From Clostridium sp. UBA2485 (GTDB lineage: Bacteria; Bacillota; Clostridia; Clostridiales; Clostridiaceae): a stretch of 23,824 nucleotides of DNA. Within the stretch, counting starts at the first letter, position 1; every line of letters starts with the position of its first letter. The notes beneath the pieces were generated by a model. The model was not told the DNA's origin, did no database searches, and worked only from the letters and a program-made list of their open reading frames with translations. Positions 21,829 through 23,824 of the stretch are shown in pieces. The DNA lies in assembly GCF_002341865.1 (NCBI RefSeq), contig NZ_DDOV01000103.1, positions 505-24,328 of the forward strand, in the 5' to 3' direction. Both the position numbers and the translations under genes were made by a program.

Positions 21829-23646
21829 ATGATAACAGGAAGTATTAATGGAATAAAAAAAATAATACTTGAAAAGCTAGAGGGTTTATATGAACTTACA
21901 ATAGATAGTCACAGCATTTTTTCTTATGAATTAGTAGAAAAAATTAATGAAATTAGTAGAACTATAAAAAAAGAAATATGCGTAGTTATTAATAGACGTG
22001 GAAAAATCACTGCAATTTCAGTTGGTAAAATTAATAATGTTGAAATACCACATATAAATGTTGCAGATAAAAAGCTAAGTGAATTTAGGGTAATTCATAC
22101 TCATCCTAATGGTGAAAGTAAGCTGTCTTCAATGGACATTTCAGCCTTAGTAGATTTAAAATTAGACGCTATTGTTGCCATTGGAGTTAAAGAAAATATA
22201 GAAGATATCAATATAAATATAGGTTTCTGCGATGTTTATAATAATAGCCTTACCTTTAGAGAACTTGAAAATCTAAGTCTAGAAGATTCATTACAATTAA
22301 ACTTTAAAGATAATATAGATTATATTGATAAAATAATTGGTGATGTAGTGCAATGTGAAGATGATGTTGAAAGAGCTATTTTAGTGGGAACTGATAGTGA
22401 AGAAAGTCTTGAAGAACTTAGTAATCTTGCAAAAGCTTGCAATGTTGTTCCTATATACAAAATATTTCAAAAGAAGAATAAAGTGCATTCTGCTTATTAT
22501 GCAGGACAAGGTAAAGTTCAAGAAATAGCGCATTTAAGACAGCTTAAAAATGCTAATCTAGTAATATTTGATGATCAGCTATCAGGTTCTCAAATTAGAA
22601 ATTTAGAAGGTGCTATTAAATGTAAAGTAATAGATAGAACAACCTTAATTCTAGATATCTTTGCAAGGCGTGCTAAGAGCAAAGAAAGTATATTGCAAGT
22701 TGAGCTGACTATGCTTACTCATAAACTTTCTAGATTAAGAAATGCAAATGCAAATCTTGCAAGAATTAAAGGTGGTGTTGGAGTAAAAGGTGGTGTCGGC
22801 TCAAAAGGACCTGGAGAGAGAAAACTTGAAACTGACAAAAGGCACATTGAAAGTAGAATAGAGGAAATAAAAAATGAGCTATCTAAAATAATAAATCAAA
22901 GAGCTATTCAGAAAGTAAAAAGATCTAAAAATAATATTAGTAAAGTTGCTATTGTAGGATATACTAATGCAGGTAAATCAACTTTAAGAAATAAAATATG
23001 TAAAATTGCTGCTTCTAATATTATAAATAAAGAAGATGTTCTAGAAGCTGATATGCTTTTTGCAACATTAGATACTACTGTTAGAGCTATAACATTAAGT
23101 GACAACAGAAAAATTACTCTTTCTGATACTGTTGGCTTTATTAGTAAGCTTCCTCATGAACTTGTTGAGGCATTTAAATCAACCTTAGAAGAAGTAACTG
23201 AAGCTGATTTACTCCTGCATGTGGTAGATGGATCAAATAAAGAAGCAATAAAACAAATAAAATCAGTAAACATGGTTCTTAATGAGCTTAATGCTAGAGA
23301 TAAAAACACTATAATTGTTTTAAATAAAATTGACAAAACTTCTGATAAAAATTTAAAAGAGTTAAAAGACTTCTTAAAAGATGAAAAAATAATAGAGATT
23401 AGTGCTATAGAAGAAATAAATTTAAATGATTTGCTTCACATGATAGGTAGAGAGATTCCAATTAAATTGGTAGAAAAAGATTTTATTATACCTTATAGTG
23501 AGCAAGAGCTGGTTTCAATGCTTCATGAAAATTCGAATGTCATTAATGAAGACTACATTGAAGAAGGAACTCGTATTAAAGCCTTGGTTCATGAAGAAAT
23601 TTATAAAAGGTGTATGGACTTTGAAGTAAAAACCTTCATCAATTGA
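21829..23646 (+). CDS. hflX: HflX-type ribosome-splitting GTPase with N-terminal JAMM-like extension
   Basis: The protein has 605 residues against roughly 400-430 for ordinary HflX. Residues about 1-170 form an extra domain holding HTHPNGESKLSSMD (His90, His92, Ser100, Asp103), a perfect JAMM H-x-H-x7-S-x2-D pattern, with Glu49 as a possible catalytic acid. Residues 180-370 are the HflX domain (ERAILVGTDSEESLEEL; YYAGQGKVQEI; RIKGGVGVKGG; GPGERKLE). Residues 371-540 are the GTPase domain: P-loop GYTNAGKST (377-385), ATLDTTVRA, DTVGF and NKID. HflX splits stalled or stress-idled 70S ribosomes, and HflXr paralogues give macrolide/lincosamide resistance. GGAGG precedes the ATG. The long attenuator leader argues for drug-inducible expression. 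Confidence 0.93.
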   Translation: MITGSINGIKKIILEKLEGLYELTIDSHSIFSYELVEKINEISRTIKKEICVVINRRGKITAISVGKINNVEIPHINVADKKLSEFRVIHTHPNGESKLSSMDISALVDLKLDAIVAIGVKENIEDININIGFCDVYNNSLTFRELENLSLEDSLQLNFKDNIDYIDKIIGDVVQCEDDVERAILVGTDSEESLEELSNLAKACNVVPIYKIFQKKNKVHSAYYAGQGKVQEIAHLRQLKNANLVIFDDQLSGSQIRNLEGAIKCKVIDRTTLILDIFARRAKSKESILQVELTMLTHKLSRLRNANANLARIKGGVGVKGGVGSKGPGERKLETDKRHIESRIEEIKNELSKIINQRAIQKVKRSKNNISKVAIVGYTNAGKSTLRNKICKIAASNIINKEDVLEADMLFATLDTTVRAITLSDNRKITLSDTVGFISKLPHELVEAFKSTLEEVTEADLLLHVVDGSNKEAIKQIKSVNMVLNELNARDKNTIIVLNKIDKTSDKNLKELKDFLKDEKIIEISAIEEINLNDLLHMIGREIPIKLVEKDFIIPYSEQELVSMLHENSNVINEDYIEEGTRIKALVHEEIYKRCMDFEVKTFIN

Positions 23647-23746
23647 AAATTGACAATGGACAATTGAGAATTAAGGTGGAAATTAGTTTTAGTCAAACTA
23701 ATTTCTTTAATAGATTTTAAACTAGCAATTTTATTGCTAGTTTTTT
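23640..23746. repeat. Dispersed small inverted-repeat element at the hflX 3' end
   Basis: It begins AATTGAAAATTGACAATGG, so the hflX stop codon TGA (23644-23646) and the last Asn codon lie inside the element. The shared block GGTGGAAATTAGTTTTAG and the variable hairpin follow, but no right end is visible before 23824, so the copy is partial or interrupted. After 23746 only a perfect 7-bp hairpin GGAGAAC-act-GTTCTCC (23807-23823) is seen. Confidence 0.6.
23719..23746 (+). terminator. Intrinsic terminator after hflX, carried by the repeat element
   Basis: AAACTAGCAAT and ATTGCTAGTTT form a perfect 11-bp stem with a 3-nt loop, running into TTTTTT. Confidence 0.88.
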
Positions 23747-23824
23747 GTATATATAGTATCATCAAATACTACTACCATAATTATATGAATATGATTTGGG
23801 AATTCTGGAGAACACTGTTCTCCC

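Noticed and set aside
22908..23336. Minus-strand ORFs of 65 and 60 aa within hflX
   Set aside because: They are antisense to the conserved GTPase domain, with no ribosome binding site or recognisable product.

Overview
The window is AT-rich, with strong GGAGG-type ribosome binding sites, short intergenic hairpin terminators and many anaerobe-type Fe-S or flavin proteins. This points to a Clostridium sensu stricto-like Firmicute. No species is claimed. All function calls come from reading motifs by eye; no search was run.

Left part (1-7130). A truncated radical SAM gene runs off the left edge. It is followed by a fossil copy of the 3' end of a MocR-type gene, a marR-MATE efflux operon with two matching operator palindromes, a MocR-type regulator divergent from an EamA permease, and a flavodoxin-fold iron-sulfur flavoprotein.

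Centre (7137-15500). This is the most notable block. A siderophore-type ABC importer operon (lipoprotein, two permeases, ATPase; minus strand) is divergent from a three-gene operon encoding a nitrogenase Fe-protein homologue and two nitrogenase-component-1-like subunits (plus strand). Each operon has its own sigma-A promoter with a near-perfect or perfect Fur box just downstream. This suggests an iron-starvation-induced, nitrogenase-like reductase working with an importer. The D-like subunit keeps the three N-terminal cluster cysteines, but the K-like subunit has lost all of its own. The FeMo-cofactor ligands are not recognisable, so it is unlikely to fix nitrogen and its substrate is unknown.

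Right-centre (15490-20580). Minus-strand genes encode an MmcQ/YjbR protein, an MBL-fold hydrolase, a DUF2268 zinc-protease-like protein behind a MerR-type 19-bp-spacer promoter, and a small unknown protein. Plus-strand genes encode an AraC regulator (probable CTG start), a QueG-like double [4Fe-4S] protein and CsaA. A 158-bp inverted-repeat element lies among them.

Right end (20580-23824). An hflX-type ribosome-splitting GTPase gene sits behind a leader of about 940 nt. The leader holds a promoter, a 26-codon leader ORF with an ideal ribosome binding site, three tandem terminators sharing a CCGCAG core, and two minimal ORFs (MSLK and MRLRFL). MRLR is the macrolide-arrest motif known from erm leaders, so this looks like an antibiotic-sensing multi-step attenuator controlling a ribosome-rescue or resistance factor. 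The HflX protein has an N-terminal extension with a perfect JAMM-type HxH-x7-S-x2-D signature.

Several copies of a small dispersed inverted-repeat family (ends like ATTGACAATGGACAATT, variable central hairpin) lie between genes and often supply the hairpin downstream of a stop codon.
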